A stretch of DNA of 64,000 nt, from the NCBI GenBank assembly GCA_959347315.1, contig OY365822.1, positions 5,897,008-5,961,007 on the forward strand, written 5' to 3'. A program made the position numbers and the translations under genes. A model generated the notes under the pieces. That model was given only the letters and a program-made list of their open reading frames with translations. It had not been told where the DNA came from and ran no database searches. Every line of letters starts with the position of its first letter. Within the stretch, counting starts at the first letter, position 1. Source of the DNA: Bimastos eiseni (taxonomy: Eukaryota > Annelida > Clitellata > Crassiclitellata > Lumbricidae). Of the stretch, positions 11,692 through 23,048 are shown in pieces.

Positions 11692-14600
11692 TCAAGTGAG
11701 GGAGCCAAGCAGAAAACCTTGAAGTGGTGCTATATCATCATCAGTTTCTGACTCCAGCCATTTGGGGGCGATGGGTACAAAGGAATGACCATTGTTCACG
11801 TTAGTGTAATTAGAGATGTGTAATAATAATACAAAGTGCAACCTACAAAGTACTGATCGATTGTCCTCCTCCTCCGCTTCCCTATTTGTTATGGCCTTCG
11901 TGTTAAGGTCTTTTACTATTAGATATTTCTTGATAATCTCAGCTCTTGACATCCACTGGGAGACCTAAACAAAAAGAAGTATAGACTGTTGGTAGTATTT
12001 TTATTCAACGGTACAATTATAGTTACTAATAACAAAGGGAGCTATAAAAAGAGGCTGTCTGTTTAACAATATTCAGGGCCCCGTGTATTATGTGATTTCC
12101 CAGTTTTTCGCATAAATTGGCGGTTTTTGCATAAATTCCTAAATGGAAAGTTTTCGCAAATTATTGCATAAAGTACGGAAATTTCGGATAGTATAAACTA
12201 TAATTGGCTTGTCAAGGCTATTATTAGCCTATATGGGCTATAGTTTACCGACCAGACGACGTAATTGCCGATGACTAGGATTCATGATTCATGCGTGTTT
12301 TCGCATGATTTAAATTTTTTTCACATATTTGACGAAGGTCTAACAATATTGCTTTACTGCTGTCATTGATACGTTGAGTATTAGACATTTAGACATCAAA
12401 CGACGATGTGACACAAAACGGTTCAACAGAATCTTAGCTAATCACAATTGCATACATAGAAAAATGGGTGTTCACATTCACAACTAACATACTGCAATTC
12501 CTGTCTGAAGTATTTAACGTAAACCTTTCACATAACACATAACTCTTCCAAGCTATTTCAAGAGAGAAAAAGAACAGAACATTTGTAGTAGCAAACTAGC
12601 ATGAAAAATAAATTCGAACTCTCTAGTTAAATGAATATCTTACTTGAGCTCTGAGCAATTCTCTTCTTCTTCCATTAGGTTCCTCTGTAACAAATTCAGT
12701 TCCATTAGAAATAGCATCACAAGACATGGAACGCTGCGTATCATGATGACTACACATATTAACTCTTCATAGAGAGACCCTTCTCAGAAATGTTATTGCA
12801 ACTATCACAAGAGAGGATGATTGGTAATGTAGGGCATTGTAGAAAACTTCAATAAACACCACAGCTGACAGGCACTGACTTGTCACTTATCAAACCAGAC
12901 GGCGCATTGCATTTGTTTTGTAGTTTTTTATATATCAACATCCAATTGTTCTTCATAATTTTTAATATTGCTGTGATATTATAAGCATAAACTATTGGTC
13001 AAGTCAACAGCAATAAATGAAATAATATGTTAAATGCTACTTGCCTGGCAACAGTCGTAGCAGTACTTCTAATGATTTTTCATATCTCTCCAGAGCAGCT
13101 ACATAATCTTCTAAATTCTCCTACAATAAAGCAAGATAAAAATGAGATATCAGCAAAGTTACATGAAGGTTAAACAGAAAACAAATTGAAATGCTTCTTG
13201 ACTTAGCATAACATGCTATGTTATTACCCTGGTAATAATTGGTGATGGCTAAAAAACCTGTTTTAGATGCTAATAAATCACATACGTAGCAGAAACTTCT
13301 AGTCTCAGAATAGAGGTGTGCTTATATTTTTGTTCCTTAACAGAAATGAGAGTAAATCAGACAGAGGAGCTAAAAAAATAGCAAGAGTAGAATCATCAGG
13401 CAGTGCGTGATTGAATGAATGCATGAATAATTGATTGATTGATTGAAAGACGAGTGAAAGTTAAGCACCTAAAATGTACAGCTAAATAAGATTCATCATC
13501 ACCAACCTTTCCTTCAGCGGCTCGTCCAAGTTTCACAGCAGACGTCAGCAGAATGTGGTCATCGCAAAGACTAACTACAGTGAAATTAATAGAACTGTTT
13601 ACTCGTGGAAAACACCACAACAGATTCTCAAAAGCAAACGTTTACAATACTGTAATGTAAGCGAACATTTATATGACACCACTTCAAGATTTCAATTCAG
13701 ATATCTACTCTTCATGTTAAATGTCATCAATAATACTCGGAAAACATAGAAAGAATATCTCACAACCACTGAATTTGCCCTGTGACGTTTGAAAACCTGA
13801 GAGAGGCTCTTCAGCAACTGGTTTGCTAAAGAACGAGCTTACTTACTTGCTAATTAAACTCCCACCAAAGGACCTATTATGTACAGGACTGGAAAGTCCC
13901 TATATAACGTCATGTCACTACTTTTTTGGCGATAATCGAGAGAAAGAAATTTTAACAAATTTCTGACATAACCTGATTCATTAACTTTTAGTTGTAAAGA
14001 TAAATTGGCGAATAACTACGCCAGCAAAAAAAATGCCTTAGGAGGTTTAAAACACCATATTTTCAAGTAGAAGCAAAATTTTAATTGGGCGACATCTATG
14101 TTTAAGAGTAAAACGTGTACACAGTTATTTGACTAGTAACGATTCCTATAATCTAGATTCCTTGACTCCACCAACTGCTTGTTTCTTTACTCTGGAAACT
14201 TTGGATGAAATTCGGTCCCTTTCTTTGTCTCATCTCCTAACACCCAGTGCCTGTTAGGATAAAAACCTAATCCCAACCCATTTTCCCATATATTAACTCA
14301 GACTGGTTATAGTCACTCACCAAGTTCATCGTACGGCTCCCCTGGGAGATGCTCCTGAGGGGGGACACAGCCAGATGCTGCCACAGGTGAGGATGGTAAT
14401 GATGATGACGACGAAGATGCCTTTGGCTTCATCAACTGCTTCAATTCCTCGGCCCTCTTCACATACTCATCTGCCTATGGAAAATCACTAAATTATTATT
14501 ATTTATTATCATTTATTAATATATATTGTTATTTATTAATATATCATTATTCATTATTATTTATGACTATTTATTATTATTCATCACTCATTATTTATTC

Positions 14601-17600
14601 ATTATTTATTAATATTCATTATTAGTATTATTATTACAACATTCATTATTATTATTTATATGATCTAAATAATGACACAATGTAATAACTGGCAGTTCTG
14701 AGTGAATGACCTAACCTAGGTCCCCACGCAGTAAGCGCAGCAGTTGCTCGATAAAGAACATACTTACTTACTTTCAGCAAGAACTCTATATAGATATATA
14801 TACGTGATACTTTGTAATAATTTCAGTCACACCTTTTGCCGAATTTTGACCTTCTTTCGTTCATCCTGTTCATCTGTTTAAAAATCAATATAACTTATTG
14901 TACTACAAATAGTTCATTTTCATAGCAACACAAAATAGCTTTAATCAGCATTGCTAGGTCAGCTATGTATAATTTGTATATCACGAAATACCTCTCAAGT
15001 ATGCAAATTACTACACGATTACACTATGGACTTATATCTAGAGCCAGTGAATAAGCTGGTCTGCCAGATGTGGCTTTTGTGGGCGCTGAGAAAATTTTCA
15101 AAAATTTACGCTGTTTCATCAGAGTACCTCTAAATGCTCTACTCATATATTATACTGTATATTAATACATCAATCAATCAATCAATCACATATATTAATA
15201 TGTGCTATAGGATGCATCTTTACTCAACTTGACACTCGTGGAAGTCAGTCCATCTATCCAGAACACCTGCCAATGGTGTTCAGGCGAAGACAGGTCAGTA
15301 GAAAGCAACAGTATTGCAGTTTGCCATGCCAAGATGTCAAAGTAAACTCAGCCGTGAAGCCATGCAAGATCGAGTCAGGTAAACAATTGGATATTTGATC
15401 ACCAGGGGCTGCAATCCTGAGGGAAGGGTCGAGGGGGACAAGTCCCCCACATTTTACAGTTTGGGGATATGCCATACGTTTGTCCCCCCCACGTTTTTCA
15501 CACTTTTCATTGGGGGTCCCTCCACCTCTCAAACAAGATTGCCACCTCTGATGACCACAAATGAAACACAGTGACACCAGATGAAAATTTGGCACATCAT
15601 TATTGTAGAACAATGGTCAACCCTACTTCCAAAACAAGTTGGGAAATTGTTCACCACTCTTTATCTGCATAGACGAAACAACGATGCCTTTCTCTCCAAT
15701 AGGAGCTATATAAACTCACAAAGGAAACGCAGTACCTACACTGAATGGCCGGAATGAAATACTCGAGAGACTTGCAGTAGAGACCGATTGCATCCTGGAA
15801 CTGGCCAGCCCTGTCTTTCAACACTGCTTCTGTCACGAGGCCAGTCTGCAAGTAGATGACCCTTACAATGAATTGAAATGTTCGGATTAAGGGTAGAAAT
15901 AAACTCACTGAAATATTATATCTTGTCCTAGAATCGTAATCATAAACTAAGAGACTGTCGAAAAAGACATAATCATAATTGTTGCTTCACCGCCATCAAC
16001 TTACCTTTCTACCCTTCCATGTTAAAGTTACTTCAATGACAACATGATTTAAAGTTACTCAGACGACAAAATGACAAAAGTCAATTAGATGAAAAAAATT
16101 ACTTAGATGCTCGAATGACTTACCGCTTTCTGCAGCGCTTCTGCACAAGGACGATGCTCAAAATCAAGAAAAGGATGACTGAAAAATTCTTCGTACGAAA
16201 TTCTGAGATCTGGATCGCGCTGAAGGAGATGAACCAAAAGATCGCGACAGCTGCTGGAAATCTGGACTCCAAGCGGAATCTCAAGAATAGAAACAACAGC
16301 TAAAGCAGACTGCCACAAGACAATCACAATTGCAGAAATTCATCCAATAAATAGTTTTACTCATTTTATTTCAAGTAGTGAAACAGAACACTTGGACAAC
16401 AGAGGCGTCCAGATACGAAGGTGGGTGGGTTCGGAGGCAAATACCACCAATTTCAGGTAGGGAGGGGATATTTTCTGAGTCTTGGGGGGATGTCTTGCCT
16501 TCCTGACACTTGGAACCTGGGGGTTTGCCTCAATCACACAGGATTGACACCCCTGTTGGACAGCATGTCCTGAGAGCCCCTCACAGATGCTGTATCAGCA
16601 TCTATCTAAAAAACAAGCATCAACTGATGGTGCTGAGAAATTGTGAGTGAAGGACTTGTTCAAGGTTTCCACGTAGTAACCATCTGAAGGAAGGTTCAAA
16701 CTTGTACTCTTCGCATAACAATGCGAGCGCTCAACCAATTGGCTGAGATAATCCACAAGTTCATGATTGCAAGCTTAGTGAGACATGACTAAAACGTAGA
16801 TATATGCTTAATGATGCCTACACAAGACAGATATAGATATTGGTCAATGCTCAGCCTTGGATATTGGATTGTATTTAACATAAACGACCTGAATGCACTA
16901 AAATGTACGGGAAACAAAATCTGGCTGGTCATGAAAGGGTCCAGTATTTGTTAAGCGCCTCTGTAGTAGGGTGAACTGTTTCTCTTCTTAGTTTGCTCTT
17001 TATAAAAATGCTTCTTCTTGTTTGACCTTGCACATTGAGAGCGGTCTCAATGTGCAAGGTCAAACAAGAAGAAGCATTTTTATAAAGAGCAAACTAAGAA
17101 GAGAAACTGAGAGATAGCGCAAACAGAAAGAGAAAGCGTGTTCCAAAGAGAAGGATCACTTGAAGAAAAGGATCGAAGCTGAGCCAAAAGGTCTATTGGA
17201 TGAACAAAGTCGACACAGGGAGGAAGCTGAATGAGGCTGAAGTATTACGTCAACCAGGCAACCTGAAATGTCTCTGACCTCGATGTAATATAATGTGATG
17301 TAATGTAAATCCTCGAATTTTTCTCAACACCTACCTCGATGGGTGCTGTGTCCTTGATACGACCCTGCAGCTCCTTCATCGTCTTCGAAGCAAATGGTGC
17401 ACGACTGAACAAGCATTCTACAGCAAAAAACTTACTATCAAAACACTACATTTTCCCAAAATGACACAAATAAACATGAATAAACGTGAAAGCTATGTGA
17501 CGACCTGGAATGGACTCCATATAACATGTCATCTAGGAACCAGAGGCTTTCCAATTCAAACTGAAGACTATTATTTAGCAGAGGTCCTGTTGGGAGAGCT

Positions 17601-20296
17601 CCTGCCTGAGTAGACTGTTTGCAACGGGCCCTATATAAAATCCCCTTATTGAAAGAATGAATTTGCCATTTCTGTATCAATTACATCCATTTCTGTATCT
17701 TTTAATCATGCTGTTGGTGCCAAGTAATAGCATTTATAAGGTCCACCTAAACCTAAATGGTAATGAAACTGTATTAATACCGCGTTGCTTTGGTCTCTTA
17801 TATATGGCAGAGGACAGAGATCTTGTGCTATCTATTATTTTGAGATGGGTTGTAATGGCTCACCATAAAGGATGACCCCAACGGACCAGAGGTCGGCCTT
17901 CTCGTTGTACTGCCGTAGCCTGATGATCTCAGGAGCCATGTAAAGCAGAGACCCCCTCAGGTACATCGCCTCGGTCTCGCCGATCAGATAGTGGGCAAAA
18001 CCAAAATCTTCACATCAAAAACAACACCTGCCTTCAAGTAAGTAAATAAGCATATTCAATATAAAGCAATTTTTAAACTTATTTTGGTGCATATACATAT
18101 AAGAACAGGTAAAAAGTAAATAAACTTGTAACAATAACTGATTTGTGCATCAAGCTGTCAGCTGGGGTGGGATATCACTGCCATGGGCAGGGGATGGAGG
18201 TAGTAGCAGGTTGGGTTTGGTTGGGGGTTGCAGTTGGAGCAGGACTTGACCCAAGACTGCCCCAAAGAGGCAAGTGCCGCCGTTTTAAATCCAGAAACCT
18301 AGAATCAAATAATATGTACCTCCCATTCACTTAATTCACTTGGAGCGAATGTGCACTCACTACAAATTCAATTAATAATAACAATAATGTGATAAAAAAC
18401 AATCTCTGATGGTATATTGTGTCAATTCGATGTCACTCAACCGCAGGAGTTAGAATTTACTTAAGATAATTGGCAACTACTGACATCTATTTCTCTTTTC
18501 AAATACAACCTAAAACATTTCCTTTGGTCCAGTCACGCACGAGTGAATTCAGTCTAATGGTGTTCTAAGCCATCTATCTAAATAATTGCATATAAACAAA
18601 CTATAGGTAACACCAACCTCCAATTTTCAGCTGCGGATTCATTGTGGATGAGAGAAGGATGTTCGAAGGTTTGAGGTCCATATGCGACACATGCTTTGAT
18701 CTCATGTACTGGAGAGCAGAGGCTACAAAACACGGAATGCAGAACCTATTAATCTAAATGCGTTTACATTTCTATTTTAACAGTTATCCATTTTAATTTA
18801 GTGTGCTGTAAGGCACAGAATATTTATCAGGAAACAATTTGTCCAGACTGATAAGGCAAAATATCTTACACACAATTAAGCCAAAAACTGATGCTTTGAT
18901 ACTGCAATTGATAGGTTAGATATTTCATCATTGTGGAATTAGCAGAAAGAAACACGAATATGACATTTTCTCATCAAAGTCACTCGAGTCTCTGTAGGAC
19001 CCTTCTATGTTTCAGTTTCCATTGATCTCTAGTCATTTAACCAATGTCCAGAGTTTAAATTTTTTTAGGTCAACTCATCTGGCAACAACAGCCAACATGA
19101 CCAACATGGACTGATGACATCAGAGATGTTCAATAAGCAATCTAAATTGAAGTCTCAGGCACCTAGCTGCTGGAGAAAGCGTCGGGCAATTTTCTCCGGC
19201 AGAGTTCGTTGTTCTCGAATGAAAGTTGAAAGGTCGCCACCACTACAGAACTCCATGATGATGTAGATGTAATTCTCATCCCACTTAGCAAAAAACAAAT
19301 ATAAATAATTTAATAGCTGAACTGTAACAAATTCAACAAAGCTATAACAAATTTAGATAATAAATAAACGAAATAATCAATGAAATTTCATCGATTGAAT
19401 ATATGTATACAACAAAACACTGTCCCGCGTCTCTAAACCCTGACCTTCAAATTCTATTGACAAAACATCATACACACAATTAAGGTTGTCCCGAGTAATT
19501 CTTAAAACAGCCTTATCAATTTAAAACCATAAAAAATATACTGATCAAAATTCAAAAGCATAATGTAACACAGCTTCGTCTGAATGTGTTAAACTATAGC
19601 ATGCATCAGCCATCAAGGGCTTGGGAAATATTAAATCGTGTAAAGTTTACCTAATTAAACGAGCAATTTACTCATCAGCCACTAAGTTCTACTTCTATTA
19701 AGCAGCTCTATCAGTGTATACCCTAATGAAATTTAACAGGTTCATAAAGCATACATACAGTGAAATCTTTGAGTTCAACAATGTGTTCATGTTGCAGCGT
19801 CTTCAGCAATTCTATTTCGGTCAGAAGGTTTTCCTTGGAGACGTTATTCAGTGACGCCTTGCTCACACATTTTACGGCCACCACTTCCCTCAGCCCACTC
19901 TGGAAAAAGTTCATGAATTGTAATTATGAAGTAGTCAAAGCACAGTATAAAAAGCATCGGTGAATTTATATAGTGCCCTCAGTTATCATCAACTAATCAC
20001 AAGACTGCAATTCTATCTCTCAATTATATGCTGGTAAGTGACATATATACAGTAAAATGCTGAAATAGTAACATAGGACGATAAAAAGATATTAGATAAT
20101 GGTGTCGATAATTTAGATGTCAAAACGATAATTTATCATTCACCGACTTCTCTATAATTAATCTGATGTCAAGGCTTATAGATACCTTTCGATAGGCCTT
20201 ATAAACTGTCGCGTAAGTTCCACTGCCTATTTTGTCGGTAAATATGTAGTCTTTAAGCTGTGGATTAGGGCGCACCGATGACTGAGAAGTTGCCAT
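11692..20296 (-). CDS. ULK3: Serine/threonine-protein kinase ULK3
   Basis: Fourteen coding exons in transcript order: 20296-20186, 19899-19759, 19283-19163, 18722-18618, 18007-17864, 17417-17335, 16279-16124, 15845-15740, 14873-14833, 14474-14321, 13574-13507, 13120-13045, 12684-12644, 11964-11692. All phases join into 539 residues (human ULK3 has 472). The kinase domain has a G-S-G-T-Y loop at 24-28, Lys47 in V-A-V-K, catalytic H-M-D at 138-140 with L-K-P-S-N after it, and D-F-G at 160-162. Two MIT domains follow at about 282-355 and 390-465. ULK3 phosphorylates GLI factors, ESCRT-III and autophagy targets. Intron 12 appears to use a GC donor. The last exon's tail beyond about residue 470 is poorly conserved, so an extra splice there is possible. 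An earlier start is unlikely. Confidence 0.93.
13038..13045 (-). other. ULK3: Probable GC-AG splice donor of ULK3 intron 12
   Basis: On the minus strand exon 12 ends CCAG and the intron starts GCAAGT, the classic GC-donor context. Joining here to the acceptor at 12685 gives a frame reading [14 protein letters not shown], which matches the second MIT domain. The nearest GT (GTAGCA) would shift the frame. Confidence 0.75.
15043..15110. repeat. Family B SINE-like fragment in ULK3 intron 8
   Basis: Carries GTGAATAAGCTGGTCTGCC and TTTTGTGGGCGCTGAGAAAA, the conserved core of family B. Confidence 0.6.
15403..15550. repeat. Family A MITE copy in ULK3 intron 8
   Basis: From CAGGGGCTGCAATCC to GATTGCCACCTCTG, with the interior GGGACAAGTCCCCCAC block. 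Flanks TTGATCAC and ATGACCAC agree at 6 of 8 positions. Confidence 0.75.
16400..16555. repeat. Family C MITE in ULK3 intron 6
   Basis: Complete 156-bp copy from CAGAGGCGTCCAG to GGATTGACACCCCTG. Flanks TTGGACAA (16392-16399) and TTGGACAG (16556-16563) match at 7 of 8, an 8-bp target duplication typical of hAT elements. Confidence 0.8.
16610..16760 (-). repeat. tRNA-derived SINE in ULK3 intron 6
   Basis: Read on the minus strand it shows TTGGTTGAGCGCTCG (A-box-like) and GTTTGAACCTTCC (B-box-like), then AACCTTGAACAAGTCCTTCA. The last block resembles the shared central segment of the SINE at 47785-47945. Confidence 0.65.
16978..17107. repeat. Perfect 63-bp inverted repeat (hairpin) in ULK3 intron 6
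   Basis: The left arm (16978-17040) and right arm (17045-17107) are exact reverse complements over 63 bp, separated by the 4-nt spacer GCGG. The bases outside both arms do not pair. Transcribed as part of the ULK3 pre-mRNA it would form a very stable hairpin. Its origin is unknown: a recent template-switch inversion, a foldback element or an assembly artefact are all possible. Confidence 0.95.
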
Positions 20297-23048
20297 ACAC
20301 GAAACTTATAAACAAAATCATCAGCACTTGACCAGACGACATAGAAGATCAGTTGGTGTTTACTACGACCAAAGATTATAGATTGGCATAGATGTTGCAA
20401 TGTCACATGACGTAAATAAAACTATTTACTCCGACTTCAATGAAATGAAATGAAGTTCAACGCCAACTTTTTGCTTAAAGCACATCGAGAACACTTTATT
20501 AGGCCTAGTCAAGAGTCGCTAAATTACAACGAATAAACTTGCGTTATTTTTTAACTGTTATCTCCATGCCTCTAAAGCACCATGCGAAACCCAAACGCAG
20601 GGCACCAGCTTATTCATGAGCGCGGCGTCAGATCAGAGGCGTTGTTCTAAGGGTAGTCCAAAGCAGAGGCGGCGATCCCGGCGGGTCGATGGGGACAAGT
20701 CCCCCACCTTTTACAGAGAGGGGACAATTTATACGTGTGTCCAATCCATGTTTCCTTCTCCTGTTATTGGGTGTTCCCACATCTGTCAAGCGAGATCGCC
20801 GCCTCTGGCCCAAAGGACATCCTAGTCCGGCTCCGCGAGGGTTAGAAAGTATTAGATTCACCCACCGAACGTTTTCGTCCAGATAGCAAAGTTTAATTGG
20901 CCCATATGCAATTGACTGGGCTCACCATCAAGTGTACGTGTTACAGTTCAATTGCTTGTTACGATACATCCCATGAAGAAGGATATATAATTATTTACAG
21001 TATGACATCAGATTTCAGTCTCATTTAATATGCTTGCGATCGGCACATGGATCCTTTAGAGCCAACATGGGTTAAAAGCTAATGCCCATGAAAATGGAGA
21101 TCGGTGCACGCCCAAGTTGGAAAGTATGTCTCATAAGCAAGTTATTCAAGGGAGTCGCCTTCAGTTATTTGGATGAACTCAGTTTGACTTCTCAATAATT
21201 ATTTTTATTTGATGGGCATTAAACCTCAGTCTGACTTCTATAAATTATTACATGAGTAGTCTTAATTTTGACTAAAAATTATTACATGTAGCCTCGGTTT
21301 AACTTATAAATTATTACATGTGCAATCTCTTTGTGACTTCTAAATTATTACATGTGTAACTTGTACCATAAAAATAAATTATTCACTGGAAATATGTTGA
21401 CGATAATGATTAGAAAGCACTGGCAACCTGACCTCTATCCTGGATCCTGCAGTTCCTGCTGCAGGAAAAACAAACTTTGGTTCCTATTTGTCAAACTGAA
21501 TTCTTTGTGCTCTTTAGCCCGATTGTGATTTCAGAACCTAATTTATGAGTTCTATAATAAAATTTCACAAATCCATCTACCATAGCAGGGCCCATAATTT
21601 ATAGGACTCACTTAGTACCAATGACAAAGCAATTATAACTTCTAATGTGCCCGAGTTAAATGCACAAGACATCAGTAGATGATGGCACACCAAATTGAAG
21701 ACGTAATCTGGTCAGACCTACACGATCAGTTTAGTAAAGATATTTAAGGGCAAACTGGAAGGGTCAACATTCCTACAGGGTGGATTGTGACCTCATTTCA
21801 CAGACACTGTGAGATCAAAAAAATATTATCGTCGGATTCGTTGCCCTACTCCTTCATCCAGGCGTGGGGCTGGCACTTCCAGAAAGTATGAAGTGGACGA
21901 GTGATGAGACAGTATGTCTAATGAGAGCAGAAGACTTCAATACAAAGTCTGTCAGAGCAACCGTGATAATTATTGACACCCGATGAAGCAACAATGTTTG
22001 CCACTGACAATAAATATTAGTAGAACATTTGCAAGACAAACAGGCCCCTTAATCGTAAGATTGCAGCGTGTATGCCTCCAATAATGAAACGATAACTTTA
22101 CCCGATACAACTGAATCCTCAAATATTTAAGTTGAAAAGTCACATGTCATGCATAGGTCCAGCAATTGTAGGAAGTCATTGGGATGCAAGTCACAACCCA
22201 TTAGCTGCTGGATGTTTTTGATAAACCCAACATTTTATATTGGTTACAGAAGGTCTCTGACAAATGATATCAGATTGTACAGTGATAATAAAATATATAT
22301 ATATGGTAGAAAGAAAATGAATATATTGCAGTTTACCACAACTGTGTCAATAGGCTATTATGGAAAACTGGAGAAATAAGTCCTTTGTCAAAATAAGTGT
22401 CCTTTGGATTTGCCTAAGATGAAACTCCCAGACATCGCCGTTAATGGACAACCCAAAGACTAGTAGCCTTTCAACAGATCAGCTACTGTGCTACTTCTAA
22501 CGCGGAAAAAGCTCAAACTGAAAGTCGGGAATGATTATCCGTTACAAAATATCAATACTAAGTGGCACTATAAACTGCAACAAAATGTTTGAATCCTTTT
22601 TCCGCACTGGAAAATATCCATAGAATTTGAAACACAAAATGGACCAGTCCAGTCTAAACAAAGAGACATCCAAACATCCATTTTTGATCAAGTTTGCTTG
22701 CCACCCAGATATCCCTAAAACAAACCAAAAGAAAGCCTCAACAAATGCCAGAAGACATTCATATCTCGTATAATTGCGAGGCCGACGTTTACTTTTCAAC
22801 TGGACATATGAAACAGAGTCACATCTTTATATAAAACCCCGTTATTGTTTCACCAAAACAGCCACTGGTACAGAATGTGCCCCAATTCCAGTCACATACA
22901 TCACAAGGACTGAAAAACAGTCCAAGATGCGACTATAAGAAACCAGTAGTTTGTCGTCGCAGGCGAATAACGCGCAGTCGTGCTCGATTTCGCAATACGA
23001 ATGTTTCGAATGAACTCCGAGCCGATTCCAACTCCTTGGAGAGAACGC
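20297..23048. other. Intergenic region between ULK3 and THOC2 (5' of ULK3, 3' of THOC2)
   Basis: No gene recognised. It holds a family B fragment (20540-20628), a family A MITE (20664-20807) and a short array of TAAATTATTACATG-like units at about 21235-21375. No long T-tract (a poly(A) remnant for the minus-strand THOC2) is visible just below 23049. Confidence 0.5.
20664..20807. repeat. Family A MITE copy upstream of ULK3
   Basis: Clean termini CAGAGGCGGCGATCCCGG and GATCGCCGCCTCTG. Flanks GTCCAAAG (20656-20663) and GCCCAAAG (20808-20815) match at 7 of 8. It adjoins a family B fragment and lies about 370 bp upstream of the ULK3 start. Confidence 0.85.

Noticed and set aside
20616..20886. Frames on both strands containing similar peptides ([11 protein letters not shown] type) seen again near 54208 and 56104
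   Set aside because: The shared peptide is only the family A MITE read through; copies differ by indels and no start or context supports coding.
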